A stretch of DNA of 64,000 nt from Caballeronia sp. Lep1P3 (GCF_022879595.1 NZ_CP084265.1:2790001-2854000); one strand, 5' to 3'. Positions 19,665-29,770 are shown, counted from the first letter of the stretch. Notes: a model not told the origin generated them from the letters alone. Numbers and translations: made by a program.

Positions 19665-19688
19665 AAAAGCCGCCGCTGGCGGCTTTTT
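19665..19688 (+). terminator. rho-independent terminator after hpf
   Basis: AGCCGCC (19668-19674), loop GCT, GGCGGCT (19678-19684), then T4 more and an A-tract upstream that extends the stem. It separates rpoN-hpf from ptsN, so the genes need not form one transcript. Confidence 0.88.
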
Positions 19689-19802
19689 CGTTGTCTCGCC
19701 ATCGCACGGGTAGCACAAGGCGTTGATTTTTCGCACTTTGTACTGCACATTTGCTCACAAGCAGCGTAATGGCGCGCCGCACCATCGCCGGTTAGCCTGT
19801 TC

Positions 19803-19808
19803 TATAAT
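19803..19808 (+). promoter_or_regulatory. ptsN: possible -10 element of ptsN promoter
   Basis: A perfect TATAAT stands 137 bp upstream of the chosen ptsN start in the 344-bp hpf-ptsN gap. No good -35 hexamer is visible 16-18 bp upstream, so this call is weak. The rest of the gap (19689-19944) shows nothing else I recognise. Confidence 0.35.
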
Positions 19809-19944
19809 GGGCCGGTTATTATCGGGGTCGCACAGGAACGCTGCAGGGAACGCCGCAAGCGCATCTTCCGTTTCACCATCGCCGTGAGCGCTTTCAGACA
19901 GCACCACGATGAGGAGCTATCAGGCCACGCATCAGCCTGCCAAC

Positions 19945-20400
19945 ATGAATCGTTTAGCCAAATTTCTTCCCATCGAGAACGTCGTTCTCGGACTGTCCGT
20001 TACAAGCAAAAAACGCGTATTCGAGCAGGCGGGCCTGATTTTCGAGAATCAGAACGGCATCGCCCGCAGCATTGTCACCGACAACCTCTTCGCCCGCGAG
20101 CGCCTCGGCTCGACCGGCCTCGGCGAAGGCGTTGCCATTCCGCACGGTCGCATCAAGGGGCTCAAGCAGCCGCTCGCCGCCTTCGTGCGTCTTGCCGAAC
20201 CGGTGGCGTTCGAATCGCCCGACGGCCAGCCGGTCTCGCTGCTCATCTTCCTGCTCGTCCCCGAGCAGGCCACGCAGCAGCATCTCGAAATCCTGTCCGA
20301 GATCGCGCAACTGCTTTCCGACAGCGAAGCGCGCGAGCGCCTGCATAAGGAAGAGAACCGCGAGGCGCTCCATCAAGTGCTCACGCAATGGCAACCGTGA
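19945..20400 (+). CDS. ptsN: PTS IIA-like nitrogen regulatory protein (EIIA-Ntr)
   Basis: A 151-residue EIIA-Ntr, the terminal phospho-acceptor of the nitrogen PTS, which tunes potassium transport, carbon/nitrogen signalling and stress responses instead of importing sugar. The phospho-histidine is in 'GVAIPHGRIKG' (about residue 66). The conserved start is 'MNRLAKFLP'; an upstream ATG at 19909 would add 12 unconserved residues. Neither start has a strong ribosome binding site. The partners EI-Ntr (ptsP) and NPr are not in the window. Confidence 0.95.
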   Translation: MNRLAKFLPIENVVLGLSVTSKKRVFEQAGLIFENQNGIARSIVTDNLFARERLGSTGLGEGVAIPHGRIKGLKQPLAAFVRLAEPVAFESPDGQPVSLLIFLLVPEQATQQHLEILSEIAQLLSDSEARERLHKEENREALHQVLTQWQP

Positions 20401-20586
20401 GCGCCGCAAAAACCTCCGCAAAAAGCATCTGAGGCGTGCCCCGGGCCGCTCTCGCGCGCATGCGCGCCTCGCACGCGCGGTGCTTCTGCGGCACAATCGG
20501 TCAAAACGCATGGCCAGGCGTCGAATCGGAACAAATCGGTCCGGCGCGCGCTGGCTGCGCCCGGCTTCCAACGGAGTTCCGGCCTC

Positions 20587-21555
20587 ATGGATACGTCCAG
20601 CATCAACGCCCAAAGTATTTTCGACGACAACGCCGCCGCTCTGAAGCTCAGTTGGCTCACCGGGCATGAAGGCTGGGAACGCGGGTTTTCGAGCGAGACC
20701 GTCGCGAACGCGACATCGAGCGCCGACCTCGTCGGCCACCTGAATCTCATCCACCCGAACCGCATTCAGGTGCTCGGCGACGCCGAGATCAACTACTACC
20801 AGCGCCAGTCCGACGAAGACCGCTCGCGCCACATGGCGGAGCTGATCGCGCTCGAGCCGCCGTTTCTCGTCGTCGCGGGCGAAGTGGGCGCGCCGCCCGA
20901 ACTCGTGCTTCGCTGCACGCGCTCGTCGACACCGCTTTTCACGACGCGCATGTCGGCGGCAGCGGTGATCGACAGCCTGCGCGCGTACATGTCGCGCATC
21001 CTCGCGCCGCGCGCGACGCTGCACGGCGTGTTCATCGACATCCTCGGCATGGGCGTGCTGCTCACCGGCGATTCCGGTCTCGGCAAGAGCGAACTCGGAC
21101 TGGAACTCATCAGCCGCGGCCACGGTCTCGTCGCCGACGACGCCGTCGACTTCGTGCGCCTCGGTCCGGATTTCGTCGAGGGACGCTGCCCGCCGCTTCT
21201 GCAAAATCTGCTCGAAGTGCGCGGTCTCGGCCTGCTCGACATCAAGACGATCTTCGGCGAAACCGCCGTGCGCCGGAAGATGAAGCTCAAGCTCATCGTG
21301 CAGCTCGTGCGCCGTCCGGACGGCGAGTTCCAGCGCCTGCCGCTGGAAAGCCAGACGGTCGACGTGCTGGGCCTGCCGATCAGCAAAGTGACCATTCAGG
21401 TCGCGGCAGGCCGCAACCTTGCTGTGCTGGTGGAAGCCGCGGTGCGCAACACGATCCTGCAGTTGCGCGGCATCGACACCTTGCGCGATTTCATGGACCG
21501 GCAACGTCTTGCCATGCAGGACCCGGACAGCCAGTTTCCGGGCAAATTGATCTGA
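20587..21555 (+). CDS. hprK: HPr kinase/phosphorylase
   Basis: A 322-residue bifunctional enzyme that phosphorylates and dephosphorylates a serine of HPr-type proteins. The C-terminal catalytic domain has Walker A '[14 protein letters not shown]' (about 160-173) and the HPrK signature region around '[11 protein letters not shown]'. The N-terminal domain is ordinary for proteobacterial HprK. Gram-negative HprK genes are typically found beside ptsN and rapZ, as here, and are thought to regulate the PTS without a catabolite-repression partner CcpA. The HPr substrate is encoded elsewhere; the NagF HPr domain (about 47 kb away) is another possible target. Confidence 0.96.
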   Translation: MDTSSINAQSIFDDNAAALKLSWLTGHEGWERGFSSETVANATSSADLVGHLNLIHPNRIQVLGDAEINYYQRQSDEDRSRHMAELIALEPPFLVVAGEVGAPPELVLRCTRSSTPLFTTRMSAAAVIDSLRAYMSRILAPRATLHGVFIDILGMGVLLTGDSGLGKSELGLELISRGHGLVADDAVDFVRLGPDFVEGRCPPLLQNLLEVRGLGLLDIKTIFGETAVRRKMKLKLIVQLVRRPDGEFQRLPLESQTVDVLGLPISKVTIQVAAGRNLAVLVEAAVRNTILQLRGIDTLRDFMDRQRLAMQDPDSQFPGKLI

Positions 21556-21634
21556 AGCACGCACATCTTCGCGGAATCGGCAGGGAATCCGGATCATATG
21601 CAGGTGCTAAGATAAAGCGAACGAGCACACCCCC

Positions 21635-22531
21635 ATGCGTATCATCCTGATTACGGGCATTTCCGGCTCCGGCAAGTCCGTCGCGCTCAACGCGCTCGAA
21701 GACGGCGGCTATTACTGCGTCGATAACCTGCCTCCGCGCTTTCTGCCCGAACTGGCCGCGTACCTCGCGGGCGAAGGCCAGCAGCGCCTCGCCGTCGCAA
21801 TAGACGCGCGTTCCAGTCTTTCGCTCGACGAAGTACCGGCGATCATCAAAAACCTGTCGAGCGCCTACGACCTGCGCGTGCTGTTTCTCAACGCGAGCAC
21901 GCAATCGCTCATTCAGCGCTTCTCGGAGACGCGCCGCCGCCATCCGCTATCCGGCCCGCCGGTGCAGGACGCGAGTGTCGGCGCGCTAAATTCGCTCGCC
22001 GAAGCGATCGAGCGCGAGCGCGAACTCGTCGCCGGCTTAGCCGAATACGGCCATCAGATCGATACCAGCAATCTGCGCGCGAACGTGCTGCGCGCGTGGG
22101 TCAAGCGCTTCGTCGAAACGGACGCCGCCGATCTCACGCTGATGTTCGAATCGTTCGGCTTCAAGCGCGGCGTGCCGCTCGATGCCGATCTCGTCTTCGA
22201 CGTGCGCACGCTGCCGAACCCGTACTACGACCGCGAGTTGCGCCCGTTCACCGGCTGCGATCAACCGATCATCGACTATCTTCGCGCGCAGCCGATGGTG
22301 GGCGAGATGATCGACGACATCGGCGAATTCGTCGGCAAGTGGCTGCCGCGCTTTCGCGAGGACAACCGCAGCTATCTCACCGTCGCCATCGGCTGCACGG
22401 GCGGGCAGCATCGCTCGGTGTACATCGCGGAAGCGCTCGCCGCGCGCTTTCGCGAGAAGGCGAATGTGATCGTGCGGCACCGCGATGCGCCCATTCCCGT
22501 CGATGAGGGCGCCAGCACCACGCGAACCTGA
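21635..22531 (+). CDS. rapZ: RNase adapter protein RapZ
   Basis: A 298-residue P-loop protein. In enterobacteria it delivers small RNA GlmZ to RNase E and so controls GlmS and amino sugar synthesis. Walker A is '[14 protein letters not shown]' (about 8-21), followed by '[15 protein letters not shown]'. The C-terminal RNA/GlcN6P-binding domain includes '[12 protein letters not shown]'-like '[15 protein letters not shown]' (about 249-263). GlmZ-type RNAs are not seen here, so the target in this organism is open. It ends 34 bp before the next gene on the same strand. Confidence 0.95.
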   Translation: MRIILITGISGSGKSVALNALEDGGYYCVDNLPPRFLPELAAYLAGEGQQRLAVAIDARSSLSLDEVPAIIKNLSSAYDLRVLFLNASTQSLIQRFSETRRRHPLSGPPVQDASVGALNSLAEAIERERELVAGLAEYGHQIDTSNLRANVLRAWVKRFVETDAADLTLMFESFGFKRGVPLDADLVFDVRTLPNPYYDRELRPFTGCDQPIIDYLRAQPMVGEMIDDIGEFVGKWLPRFREDNRSYLTVAIGCTGGQHRSVYIAEALAARFREKANVIVRHRDAPIPVDEGASTTRT

Positions 22532-22565
22532 CCGCTACGCAGGCGGTCCCCACTGGAGGGGCGCG

Positions 22566-23225
22566 ATGTCCTCGAATCCCGTGAATCCTGCGAGTCCTGC
22601 GAATCCTGTCATCGCCGACTTGCCGCTGTTCCCGCTTCACACCGTGCTGTTTCCCGGCGGCCTCCTGCCGCTCAAGATCTTCGAGGCGCGCTATCTGGAC
22701 ATGGCGCGCGCCTGCCTGCGCGAGAACACGCCCTTCGGCGTGTGTCTGCTGAAAAGCGGGCACGAGATCGCGTCGCCGGGCGATCCTTCGGTGCCCGAGA
22801 GCGTCGGCTGTCTCGCGCAGATCACGGAATGCGATGTCGATACATTCGGCCTGCTGCTCGTGCAGGCGCGCGGCACGGAGCGCTTCCGGCTGCTGTCGCA
22901 TCGCGTCGAGCCGAGCAATCTGCTCGTCGCCGAGGCGGAGCTATACGGCGACGACCGCCCTCTCCAGGGCGCCGAGGCGCTCGCGAAGTTCGGCGCGTGC
23001 GCGGAAGTGCTGGAGCGCATCATCGATACGATCAAGACGCGCGAGCCGCAGAATCTGCCCTTCATCGAGCCTTTTCTCTTCGACGATCCGAGCTGGGTCT
23101 CGAACCGCCTCGCCGAGATCCTGCCGATCCCGATGCGCTCGCGCCAGAAGCTCATGGAGTTGCTCGATGCGGGCGCGCGCATCGACGTCGTGCATCACTA
23201 CATGCAGCATCATCAGCTGCTTTAG
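22566..23225 (+). CDS. Lon N-terminal-domain (LON substrate-binding) protein
   Basis: A 219-residue protein consisting only of a Lon substrate-binding (LAN) domain, with no AAA+ or protease part. Typical strands are 'LPLFPLHTVLFPGGLLPLKIFEARYLDM' in pieces near residues 20-45, then 'LLLVQARGTERFRLL'. Free-standing LAN proteins are common in proteobacteria; function unknown, perhaps substrate recognition or folding. The ATG at 22566 with GGAGGGG seven bases upstream is chosen over a longer reading. It ends tail-to-tail with mutY, overlapping by four bases. Confidence 0.88.
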   Translation: MSSNPVNPASPANPVIADLPLFPLHTVLFPGGLLPLKIFEARYLDMARACLRENTPFGVCLLKSGHEIASPGDPSVPESVGCLAQITECDVDTFGLLLVQARGTERFRLLSHRVEPSNLLVAEAELYGDDRPLQGAEALAKFGACAEVLERIIDTIKTREPQNLPFIEPFLFDDPSWVSNRLAEILPIPMRSRQKLMELLDAGARIDVVHHYMQHHQLL

Positions 23226-24283
23226 AGGAGCGAGCCGGTGAGCGCGTCGAGGAGCTTCCGGACAGGCGCGGGAACGCCGAAGGAATCGATGCGCGAAAGC
23301 GGCGCCCAGACGGTCCGCCCGTCCATTGCTTCGATTGACTGAGCGCGCGCCTGCGCGAGCCGAGGCTCGATTTCCAACTTGAAGTGCGTGAACGTGTGCG
23401 AGAAAGCCGCGAGACGCTGCAGATGTTCGTCGCCGCCGAAGCCATGCGCGACAGCCGCGAGCGCGGCTTCGTCGGACGCTTCGGGCAAGCTCCACAAGCC
23501 GCCCCAGATGCCTGTCGGCGGGCGCTTTTCGAGCAGGACCGAATCGCCGTCCTGCAGCACCAGCATCCACGTCTTGCGCGTCGGCACGGTTTTCTTCGGG
23601 CGCGCAGCCGGCAGTTCGCGCTGCCGGCCTTCGACATTCGCGACGCAATCCGCGGCGAACGGGCAGCGCGCGCAATCCGGCTTGCCGCGCACGCAAAGCG
23701 TCGCGCCGAGGTCCATCAGGCCTTGCGTGTAGGCGGTGACGTCGTCCTTGTTCGCGGCGTCCGGCAATAGCGATTCCGCGAGCGTCCACATCGCGTTTTC
23801 GACGCGCTTTTCGCCCGGAAAACCCTCGACGCCGAACACGCGCGCGAGCACGCGCTTCACGTTGCCGTCGAGAATCGTCGCGCGCGCGCCGAAAGCGAAC
23901 GATGCGATCGCCGCCGCCGTCGATCGGCCGATGCCGGGCAACTGCGCGAGTTCATCGACCGTTTGCGGGAACGCGCCGCCATGTTCGCGCGCGACGACCT
24001 GCGCGCAGCGATGCAGATTGCGCGCGCGCGAGTAGTAGCCGAGGCCGGCCCAGAGCGCCATGACGTCGTCGATGGGCGCATCCGCGAGCGCGGTCACGGT
24101 CGGAAAGCGTTCGAGAAAGCGCGCGTAATAGGGAATCACCGTCGAAACCTGCGTCTGCTGCAGCATGATCTCCGACAGCCAGATGCGGTACGCGTCGCGC
24201 GTGTTCTGCCACGGCAGATCGTGGCGGCCGTGAACGCGTTGCCACGCGATCAGGCGCGTGGAGAAATCGGTGAGTGCGAGCAT
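23222..24283 (-). CDS. mutY: A/G-specific adenine DNA glycosylase
   Basis: A 353-residue base-excision repair enzyme that removes adenine opposite 8-oxoguanine. The helix-hairpin-helix is 'LPGIGRSTAAAIASFAFG', with catalytic Asp in 'ILDGNVKRVL', and catalytic Glu in 'WLSEIMLQQTQ'. The [4Fe-4S] cluster cysteines are seen in 'CVRGKPDCARCPFAADC'. The C-terminal Nudix-like domain (about 235-350) reads 8-oxoG. The ATG at 24283 is chosen; it lies five bases after the mutM stop, so mutM-mutY form an operon. The longer frame would enter mutM. Confidence 0.96.
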   Translation of the reverse strand: MLALTDFSTRLIAWQRVHGRHDLPWQNTRDAYRIWLSEIMLQQTQVSTVIPYYARFLERFPTVTALADAPIDDVMALWAGLGYYSRARNLHRCAQVVAREHGGAFPQTVDELAQLPGIGRSTAAAIASFAFGARATILDGNVKRVLARVFGVEGFPGEKRVENAMWTLAESLLPDAANKDDVTAYTQGLMDLGATLCVRGKPDCARCPFAADCVANVEGRQRELPAARPKKTVPTRKTWMLVLQDGDSVLLEKRPPTGIWGGLWSLPEASDEAALAAVAHGFGGDEHLQRLAAFSHTFTHFKLEIEPRLAQARAQSIEAMDGRTVWAPLSRIDSFGVPAPVRKLLDALTGSLL

Positions 24284-24288
24284 CGGAA

Positions 24289-25119
24289 TTAGCGTTGGCA
24301 GCGCGGACAGAAATACGTCGAACGCTGTCCCTGGACGATTTGGCGGATGGCCGTGCCGCAGACGTGACACGGCAAGCCGGCGCGATCATAGACGAAGTAG
24401 TCGAGCTGGAAGTAGCCGGATTCGCCGTTGCTCCCGACGAAGTCGCGCAGTGTGCTGCCGCCTTTGTCGATGGCCGCGGCGAGCGTCACGCGCACCGCGT
24501 CCGCGAGCAGGTCGTAGCGCACGAGCGAGATGCGCCCGGCGGCGGTCGTCGGCCGAATGCCCGCGCGAAAGAGACTCTCCGACGCATAAATGTTCCCCAC
24601 GCCCACGACGATGCCGCCCGCGAGCAGCGCCTGCTTCACCGACACCTTGCGCCCGCGCGTCTCGCGAAAGAGGAGCGCGCCCGAAAACTCGGGCGAGAAC
24701 GGCTCGACGCCGAGACTCGCGAGCAGCGGATGATCGAGCACGTCGCCGTCTTCGCGCGGATGCCAGAGAATTGCGCCAAAGCGCCGCGGATCGCGAAAGC
24801 GCAGGATGAACTCGTCGAAGATCAGATCGACGTGATCGTGCTTCGCGGCATCGGGCGGTCGCGGGACGTTGCGCAACACGCGCAGCGTGCCGGTCATTCC
24901 GAGATGGACGATCAGCCAGCCCTGCGCCGTCTCGAACAGCAGATACTTGCCGCGCCGCTCGACCTTCTCGATTTTCAGATGCCCGAGCGTCTTCGCGAGA
25001 TGCGTCGGGATGGGCCAGCGCAGCGCCGGCGTGCGGACGTCGACACGCTCGACGCGCCTTCCCGCGACATAGGGTTCGATTCCCCGGCGGGTGACTTCGA
25101 CTTCCGGCAGTTCGGGCAT
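24289..25119 (-). CDS. mutM: bifunctional formamidopyrimidine-DNA glycosylase / AP lyase
   Basis: A 276-residue Fpg that excises 8-oxoguanine and formamidopyrimidines. It begins 'MPELPEVEV', whose Pro2 is the Schiff-base nucleophile and Glu3 the acid. A late Lys is in the helix-two-turn-helix region, and the C-terminal zinc finger is 'CHVCGTAI' plus 'CPRCQ'. mutM and mutY together form the GO repair system, here transcribed as a pair. It is divergent from the TPR-protein gene, with 86 bp between their starts. Confidence 0.98.
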   Translation of the reverse strand: MPELPEVEVTRRGIEPYVAGRRVERVDVRTPALRWPIPTHLAKTLGHLKIEKVERRGKYLLFETAQGWLIVHLGMTGTLRVLRNVPRPPDAAKHDHVDLIFDEFILRFRDPRRFGAILWHPREDGDVLDHPLLASLGVEPFSPEFSGALLFRETRGRKVSVKQALLAGGIVVGVGNIYASESLFRAGIRPTTAAGRISLVRYDLLADAVRVTLAAAIDKGGSTLRDFVGSNGESGYFQLDYFVYDRAGLPCHVCGTAIRQIVQGQRSTYFCPRCQR

Positions 25120-25205
25120 TTTCCTGGAGAGAGACTTGCTGGGGGCGAGTGTGCCGGTATTTTAGCGACCGCGTTACAATCGACCGAAACATCGTCTGGA
25201 TTTCC

Positions 25206-27062
25206 ATGAACTCGTTCGTCAAGAAGCTGTTTTCGAAGCGTCAGACCGGCGTGGCGCAATCGTTCGCGATGCCGATGTCGCGCGTCGCCGCTGCGGCGGC
25301 GTTCGCCGTGGCCGGGCTCGCGTTCACGCCCGCTCACGCGCAGTCGCCAGGCGCGACGCCCGTTCCGAGCGATGACGATTCCGCTGCGCAAACCGCCGCC
25401 GACGCGCTGACCGCACCGGTCAGCGGCGCCGAACAGCAAGACCTGCCGAACGTCTCGATGTCGAGCCAGATCGTGTTTCAGGTGCTGGCCGCCGAAGTCG
25501 CGCTTCAGCGCGGACAGCCCGCGCCTGCTTTCCAGACATATCTCGCGCTTGCCCGCGACACGCACGACCCGCGTTTCGCGCAGCGCGCAACGGAAATTGC
25601 CATCGCCGCGCAAAGCCCGAACGACGCGCTCACGTCCGCGCAGCTTTGGCAGCAGTTCGCGCCTCATTCGGAGCGCGCGGCGCAGTTGAGTGCATCGCTG
25701 CTGATCGTGTCCGGCAAGCCGGACGACGCGAAGCCCACGCTCGAGCGTGAACTCGCGAAAGTCGCGCCGGAGCAGCGCGGCGACGCGCTCCTTTCGCTGC
25801 AAGCGCTGCTCGCGCGCGGGCCGAACCGCGTCGGCGGGCTCAACGTGCTCAAGGATCTCACCGCGAACGATCAGGACCGCCCCGAAGCGCAGCTCGCGCT
25901 CGCGCGCCAGCAATTGCTCGCAGACGATCAGCCGGGCGCGAAGGCATCGCTCGAAAAGGCGCTGCAACTGCGCCCCGACTATCTTCCCGCGGCGTTGACG
26001 CTCGCGCGCATGGGGCCTCAGGAGCGCGCGGAAGGCATCGCTTCGTTCGAGAAGTATCTCGACAAGAACCCGAAATCGCATGATGCGCGGCTTGCGCTCG
26101 CGCAACTGTATCTGTCGTCCGACCGGCTCGACGACGCGCAGAAGCAGTTCGAGATCATGCGCAAGAACGACTCGAAGGACCTCACGCCGCTGATGGCGCT
26201 CGCGCTCATCGACATCCAGAAGAAGGACATCGACAAGGCGAAGGATTATCTGAACCAGTACGCCAAGGCGGCGCAGAATACGCCGGGCGCGGACCCCGGT
26301 CAGGCGTACATCTATCTCGCGCAACTCGCGCTCGAACAGAAGGACGATGCGGGCGCGGCCCAGTGGCTCGACAAGATCCCGCGCACGAGCCAGCAGTATC
26401 TGCCGGCGCAGGTCACGCGCGCGCAACTGCTCGCGAAGCAGGGCAAGGTCGATGAAGCGCGCGCGCTCATCAACAGCCTGCAAAGCTCCGATCCGCGCGA
26501 TCTCGCGATGCTCGCGCGCACCGATTCCGCCATTCTCTTCGAGGCGCATCGCTACGAGGAGGCCGAGGCGAATCTCGCGAAGGCCGTCGCCGCGTTTCCG
26601 GACGATCCCGACCTGATCTACGACTACGCGATGGCCGCCGAAAAGAACGGCCATTACGACGTGATGGAAACGCAGTTGCGCGCGCTGATGCGTGTACAGC
26701 CGAACAATCCGCAGGCGTACAACGCGCTCGGCTATTCGCTCGTCGATCGCAATCAGCGGCTCGACGAAGCGGTGAAGCTGATCGAAAAAGCCGTGTCGCT
26801 CGCACCGAACGACGCGTTCATCATGGACAGTCTCGGCTGGGCGCGCTTCCGTCAGGGCAACGCGGCGGAAGCCGAGAAAATTCTCAAGAATGCTTACGAT
26901 CTTCAGCCGAATGCGGAGATCGGCGCGCATCTCGGCGAAGTGCAGTGGAAGTCCGGCCAGCAGGATCAGGCGCGCGCGACATGGCGGCAAGCGCAAAAGC
27001 TCGAACCGGACAACGACACGCTCGTCAAAACGCTGAAACGACTTCAGGTGAACGATCTTTGA
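25206..27062 (+). CDS. exported tetratricopeptide-repeat protein
   Basis: A 618-residue envelope protein. A signal sequence (about 1-45, ending 'FTPAHAQSPG') is followed by about a dozen TPR-like helical repeats, such as 'AYNALGYSLVDRNQRLDEA' and 'IMDSLGWARFRQGNAAEAE'. The ATG at 25206 is preferred to a longer frame. Its TGA overlaps the lolB ATG, which ties it to outer-membrane lipoprotein sorting. Such TPR proteins are common before lolB in Burkholderiaceae; partner and exact role unknown. There is no lipobox, so the protein is probably soluble in the periplasm. Confidence 0.9.
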   Translation: MNSFVKKLFSKRQTGVAQSFAMPMSRVAAAAAFAVAGLAFTPAHAQSPGATPVPSDDDSAAQTAADALTAPVSGAEQQDLPNVSMSSQIVFQVLAAEVALQRGQPAPAFQTYLALARDTHDPRFAQRATEIAIAAQSPNDALTSAQLWQQFAPHSERAAQLSASLLIVSGKPDDAKPTLERELAKVAPEQRGDALLSLQALLARGPNRVGGLNVLKDLTANDQDRPEAQLALARQQLLADDQPGAKASLEKALQLRPDYLPAALTLARMGPQERAEGIASFEKYLDKNPKSHDARLALAQLYLSSDRLDDAQKQFEIMRKNDSKDLTPLMALALIDIQKKDIDKAKDYLNQYAKAAQNTPGADPGQAYIYLAQLALEQKDDAGAAQWLDKIPRTSQQYLPAQVTRAQLLAKQGKVDEARALINSLQSSDPRDLAMLARTDSAILFEAHRYEEAEANLAKAVAAFPDDPDLIYDYAMAAEKNGHYDVMETQLRALMRVQPNNPQAYNALGYSLVDRNQRLDEAVKLIEKAVSLAPNDAFIMDSLGWARFRQGNAAEAEKILKNAYDLQPNAEIGAHLGEVQWKSGQQDQARATWRQAQKLEPDNDTLVKTLKRLQVNDL

Positions 27063-27697
27063 TGGCATTCGATTTCTTCGCCGGCGCGCAGCGTTGTGAC
27101 GTTCGGCGCTGCGCCGCCGGACTCGCGGCCGCCGCCGCGCTCGTTCTCTCCGGCTGCGCGCTGCAACCGCGCGTGCCGACCACGTCGAACGCATCGACTT
27201 CGCTCGCGACACAGACGAGCCGCATGTATCACGGCCGCTTCGCGGTGCAGTACAACGACCAGAACGGCGTGCAGCGCAACGCCTACGGCAACTTCGACTG
27301 GCAGGAAACCGGCGATACGGTCACGCTGCAGTTGCGCAATCCGCTCGGCCAGACGATGGCGATCGTCACGTCGTCGCCGTCACTCGCCACGCTCGAATTG
27401 CCCAATCGCCAGCCGGTGAACGCGGACAACGTGTCGGATCTGATGCAGAACACGCTCGGCTTTGCGTTGCCGGTCCAAGGCTTGCGCTACTGGCTGCAGC
27501 CGTCCGCCGCGCCCAGTTCGCGCGCGCAGACGACGCCCGATCCCGCGTCCGATACCGGCCGTCCCAAGGAGATCCGGCAGGACGGCTGGACGATCGACTA
27601 TCTCGCCTATGCCGATGCGCCCGCGACCGGCGTCAAGCGCGTGAATCTCACGCGCAGCGAGCCGCCGCTCGACATCAAACTCGTGCTCGATCAATAA
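27062..27697 (+). CDS. lolB: outer membrane lipoprotein LolB
   Basis: A 211-residue lipoprotein receptor that accepts lipoproteins from LolA and inserts them into the outer membrane. Lipobox 'LVLSGC' ends near residue 33, giving a lipidated Cys. The LolB region 'YHGRFAVQYNDQNGVQRNAYG' and 'GLRYWLQPSA' follow. The ATG overlaps the TPR gene stop by one base pair set, which fixes the start. ispE follows after 18 bp, so the three genes likely form one operon. Confidence 0.93.
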   Translation: MAFDFFAGAQRCDVRRCAAGLAAAAALVLSGCALQPRVPTTSNASTSLATQTSRMYHGRFAVQYNDQNGVQRNAYGNFDWQETGDTVTLQLRNPLGQTMAIVTSSPSLATLELPNRQPVNADNVSDLMQNTLGFALPVQGLRYWLQPSAAPSSRAQTTPDPASDTGRPKEIRQDGWTIDYLAYADAPATGVKRVNLTRSEPPLDIKLVLDQ

Positions 27698-27715
27698 CGC
27701 TCTTTCGCTTCGCGT

Positions 27716-28597
27716 ATGTCCCCGTCCAACGATTCGATCCGCGACTGCCTCGCGCCCGCCAAGCTCAACCTCTTTCTGCACATCACGGGCCGCCGTCCGG
27801 ACGGCTATCACGCGCTGCAGACGGTCTTTCAGCTACTCGACTGGGGCGACGTGCTTCACTTCACGCGCCGCGAGGACGGCGTGGTCATGCGCGAGACGGA
27901 CGTGCCCGGCGTGGCCGCGGACGACGATCTCGTCGTGCGGGCCGCGCGATTGCTCCAGAAGCATGCAGGCAGCCGTTTCGGCGTGGACATCGAGATCGAC
28001 AAGCGTCTGCCGATGGGCGCGGGCCTCGGCGGAGGAAGTTCCGACGCTGCAACGACTCTTTTAGCGTTGAATCGTCTCTGGGGAGTTGACCTTTCGCGCA
28101 AAACTCTGCAGAATCTCGCCCTGCAACTCGGCGCGGACGTGCCGTTTTTTGTCTTCGGGCAAAATGCGTTTGCTGAAGGAGTGGGTGAGGCGCTGCAGGC
28201 GGTCGAACTGCCGAAACGCTTCTTCCTGGTGGTGACTCCTGCGGTTCACGTTCCGACCGCGGCGATTTTCTCCGAAAAGAGCTTGACACGGAATACGGAA
28301 GTCGTCACAATTACGGACTTTCTTGCACAGCAAAGGTCAGACGCTAACTGGCCCGACAGCTTCGGTCGAAACGACATGCAGGCTGTAGTTGCAAGAAGGT
28401 ACGCGGAAGTTGCCAAGGTGCTCGAGTGGTTTTCCAATCTCGCACCGGCGCGAATGACCGGATCTGGAGCAAGCGTGTTCGCCGCTTTCACCAGCCAGGC
28501 TGAAGCAGAGTTGGCGCAAGCCAAACTGCCGGCAAGCTGGAAGAGTGTCGTGACAAGCAGCCTGGATTCGCATCCTCTCTTTGCTTTCGCGTCATAG
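27716..28597 (+). CDS. ispE: 4-diphosphocytidyl-2-C-methyl-D-erythritol kinase
   Basis: A 293-residue GHMP kinase of the MEP isoprenoid pathway that phosphorylates CDP-ME. The N-terminal '[20 protein letters not shown]' and the ATP-binding '[17 protein letters not shown]' motifs are clear, with the C-terminal '[14 protein letters not shown]' third GHMP motif. The 3' third (from about 28140) is noticeably less GC-rich than the first part. It lies between lolB and the tRNA-Gln. Confidence 0.97.
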   Translation: MSPSNDSIRDCLAPAKLNLFLHITGRRPDGYHALQTVFQLLDWGDVLHFTRREDGVVMRETDVPGVAADDDLVVRAARLLQKHAGSRFGVDIEIDKRLPMGAGLGGGSSDAATTLLALNRLWGVDLSRKTLQNLALQLGADVPFFVFGQNAFAEGVGEALQAVELPKRFFLVVTPAVHVPTAAIFSEKSLTRNTEVVTITDFLAQQRSDANWPDSFGRNDMQAVVARRYAEVAKVLEWFSNLAPARMTGSGASVFAAFTSQAEAELAQAKLPASWKSVVTSSLDSHPLFAFAS

Positions 28598-28618
28598 GTT
28601 TTGTTTTGTCGGGTATGT

Positions 28619-28655
28619 CCTACACTTCCCCGGCAAGATTCAAGTTAAGTGTAGG
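28619..28655 (+). repeat. inverted repeat overlapping the 5' end of tRNA-Gln
   Basis: CCTACACTT (28619-28627) is the exact complement of AAGTGTAGG (28647-28655), with a 19-nt loop. The right arm includes the first three bases of the tRNA acceptor stem. In the precursor this hairpin would compete with the mature acceptor fold. TACACT at 28621-28626 may also be a -10 element of the tRNA promoter. Confidence 0.5.
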
Positions 28656-28729
28656 GGAGTCGCCAAGTTGGTCAAGGCACCGGATTTTGATTCCGGCATG
28701 CGAGGGTTCGAGTCCTTCCTCCCCTGCCA
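28653..28729 (+). tRNA. tRNA-Gln (TTG)
   Basis: A 77-nt cloverleaf with encoded CCA. The acceptor pairs AGGGGAG (28653-28659) with CTCCCCT, discriminator G and CCA at 28727-28729. The anticodon stem CCGGA/TCCGG carries the loop TTTTGAT, anticodon TTG. The T-arm has GGTTCGAGTCC. It lies between ispE and prs, 48 bp before the prs start. Confidence 0.97.
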
Positions 28730-28776
28730 TTCTTTCTCGCGTTTTCCTCACGCCTCCAGCCGCAGACAGGTGCACG

Positions 28777-29730
28777 ATGAGCAGTGACGGCCTGATGGTT
28801 TTTACTGGCAACGCGAATCCCGCGCTTGCTCAGGAAGTCGTCAAGATCCTTGGAATCCCTCTCGGCAAAGCGATGGTCAGTCGTTTCTCCGACGGCGAAA
28901 TCATGGTCGAGATTCAGGAAAACGTTCGAGGCAAAGACGTATTCGTTCTTCAGTCCACCTGCGCGCCGACGAACGATAACCTGATGGAACTCATGATCAT
29001 GGTCGATGCGCTCAAGCGCGCATCCGCAGGCCGGATCACCGCAGCCATCCCCTACTTCGGTTATGCGCGCCAGGATCGCCGTCCGCGTTCCGCGCGCGTG
29101 GCTATTTCGGCGAAGGTCGTCGCGAACATGCTGGAAATTGCCGGCGTCGATCGCGTGATCACCATGGACCTTCACGCCGACCAGATTCAAGGCTTCTTCG
29201 ACATCCCCGTCGACAACATCTACGCTACCCCCGTTCTTCTCGGCGACCTGCGCAAGCAGAACCATGACCATCTTCTGGTCGTGTCGCCGGACGTCGGCGG
29301 CGTGGTGCGCGCGCGTGCGCTCGCGAAGCAGTTGAACACGGACCTCGCGATCATCGACAAGCGCCGTCCCAAGGCGAATGTCGCCGAGGTGATGAACATC
29401 ATCGGCGAAGTGGAAGGCCGCACCTGCGTCATCATGGACGACATGGTCGATACGGCCGGCACGCTGTGCAAGGCCGCACAAGTGCTGAAGGACCGCGGCG
29501 CGAAGCAGGTCTTCGCCTACGCGACGCATCCGGTGCTGTCGGGCGGCGCGGGCGAGCGGATCACATCGTCGCAACTGGACGAACTCGTCGTGACGGACAC
29601 CATTCCCCTTTCGGCGGAATCGCTCGCGTGCCCGAAAATTCGTCTGCTGTCGAGCGCGGGCCTCCTCGCGGAGACGTTCTCGCGAATCCGGCGCGGCGAC
29701 TCGGTGATGTCGCTCTTCGCCGAAGGCTAA
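28777..29730 (+). CDS. prs: ribose-phosphate pyrophosphokinase
   Basis: A 317-residue enzyme that makes PRPP from ribose-5-phosphate and ATP for nucleotides, His and Trp. The PRPP loop is '[12 protein letters not shown]' (about 214-225), and the ATP/flexible-loop regions '[10 protein letters not shown]' and '[11 protein letters not shown]' are intact. The start ATG at 28777 gives the conserved '[15 protein letters not shown]'; a longer in-frame reading passes through the tRNA and is not real. A perfect 11-bp terminator follows. Confidence 0.97.
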   Translation: MSSDGLMVFTGNANPALAQEVVKILGIPLGKAMVSRFSDGEIMVEIQENVRGKDVFVLQSTCAPTNDNLMELMIMVDALKRASAGRITAAIPYFGYARQDRRPRSARVAISAKVVANMLEIAGVDRVITMDLHADQIQGFFDIPVDNIYATPVLLGDLRKQNHDHLLVVSPDVGGVVRARALAKQLNTDLAIIDKRRPKANVAEVMNIIGEVEGRTCVIMDDMVDTAGTLCKAAQVLKDRGAKQVFAYATHPVLSGGAGERITSSQLDELVVTDTIPLSAESLACPKIRLLSSAGLLAETFSRIRRGDSVMSLFAEG

Positions 29731-29742
29731 AGCATCGGCAAT

Positions 29743-29770
29743 AAACGCGAAGTTCACACTTCGCGTTTTT
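29743..29770 (+). terminator. terminator after prs
   Basis: AAACGCGAAGT (29743-29753), loop TCAC, ACTTCGCGTTT (29758-29768) and more T. Perfect 11-bp stem; separates prs from rplY. Confidence 0.92.

Noticed and set aside
28606..28776. N-terminal extension of prs through the tRNA gene
   Set aside because: In frame by chance; the conserved PRPP synthetase start is at 28777.
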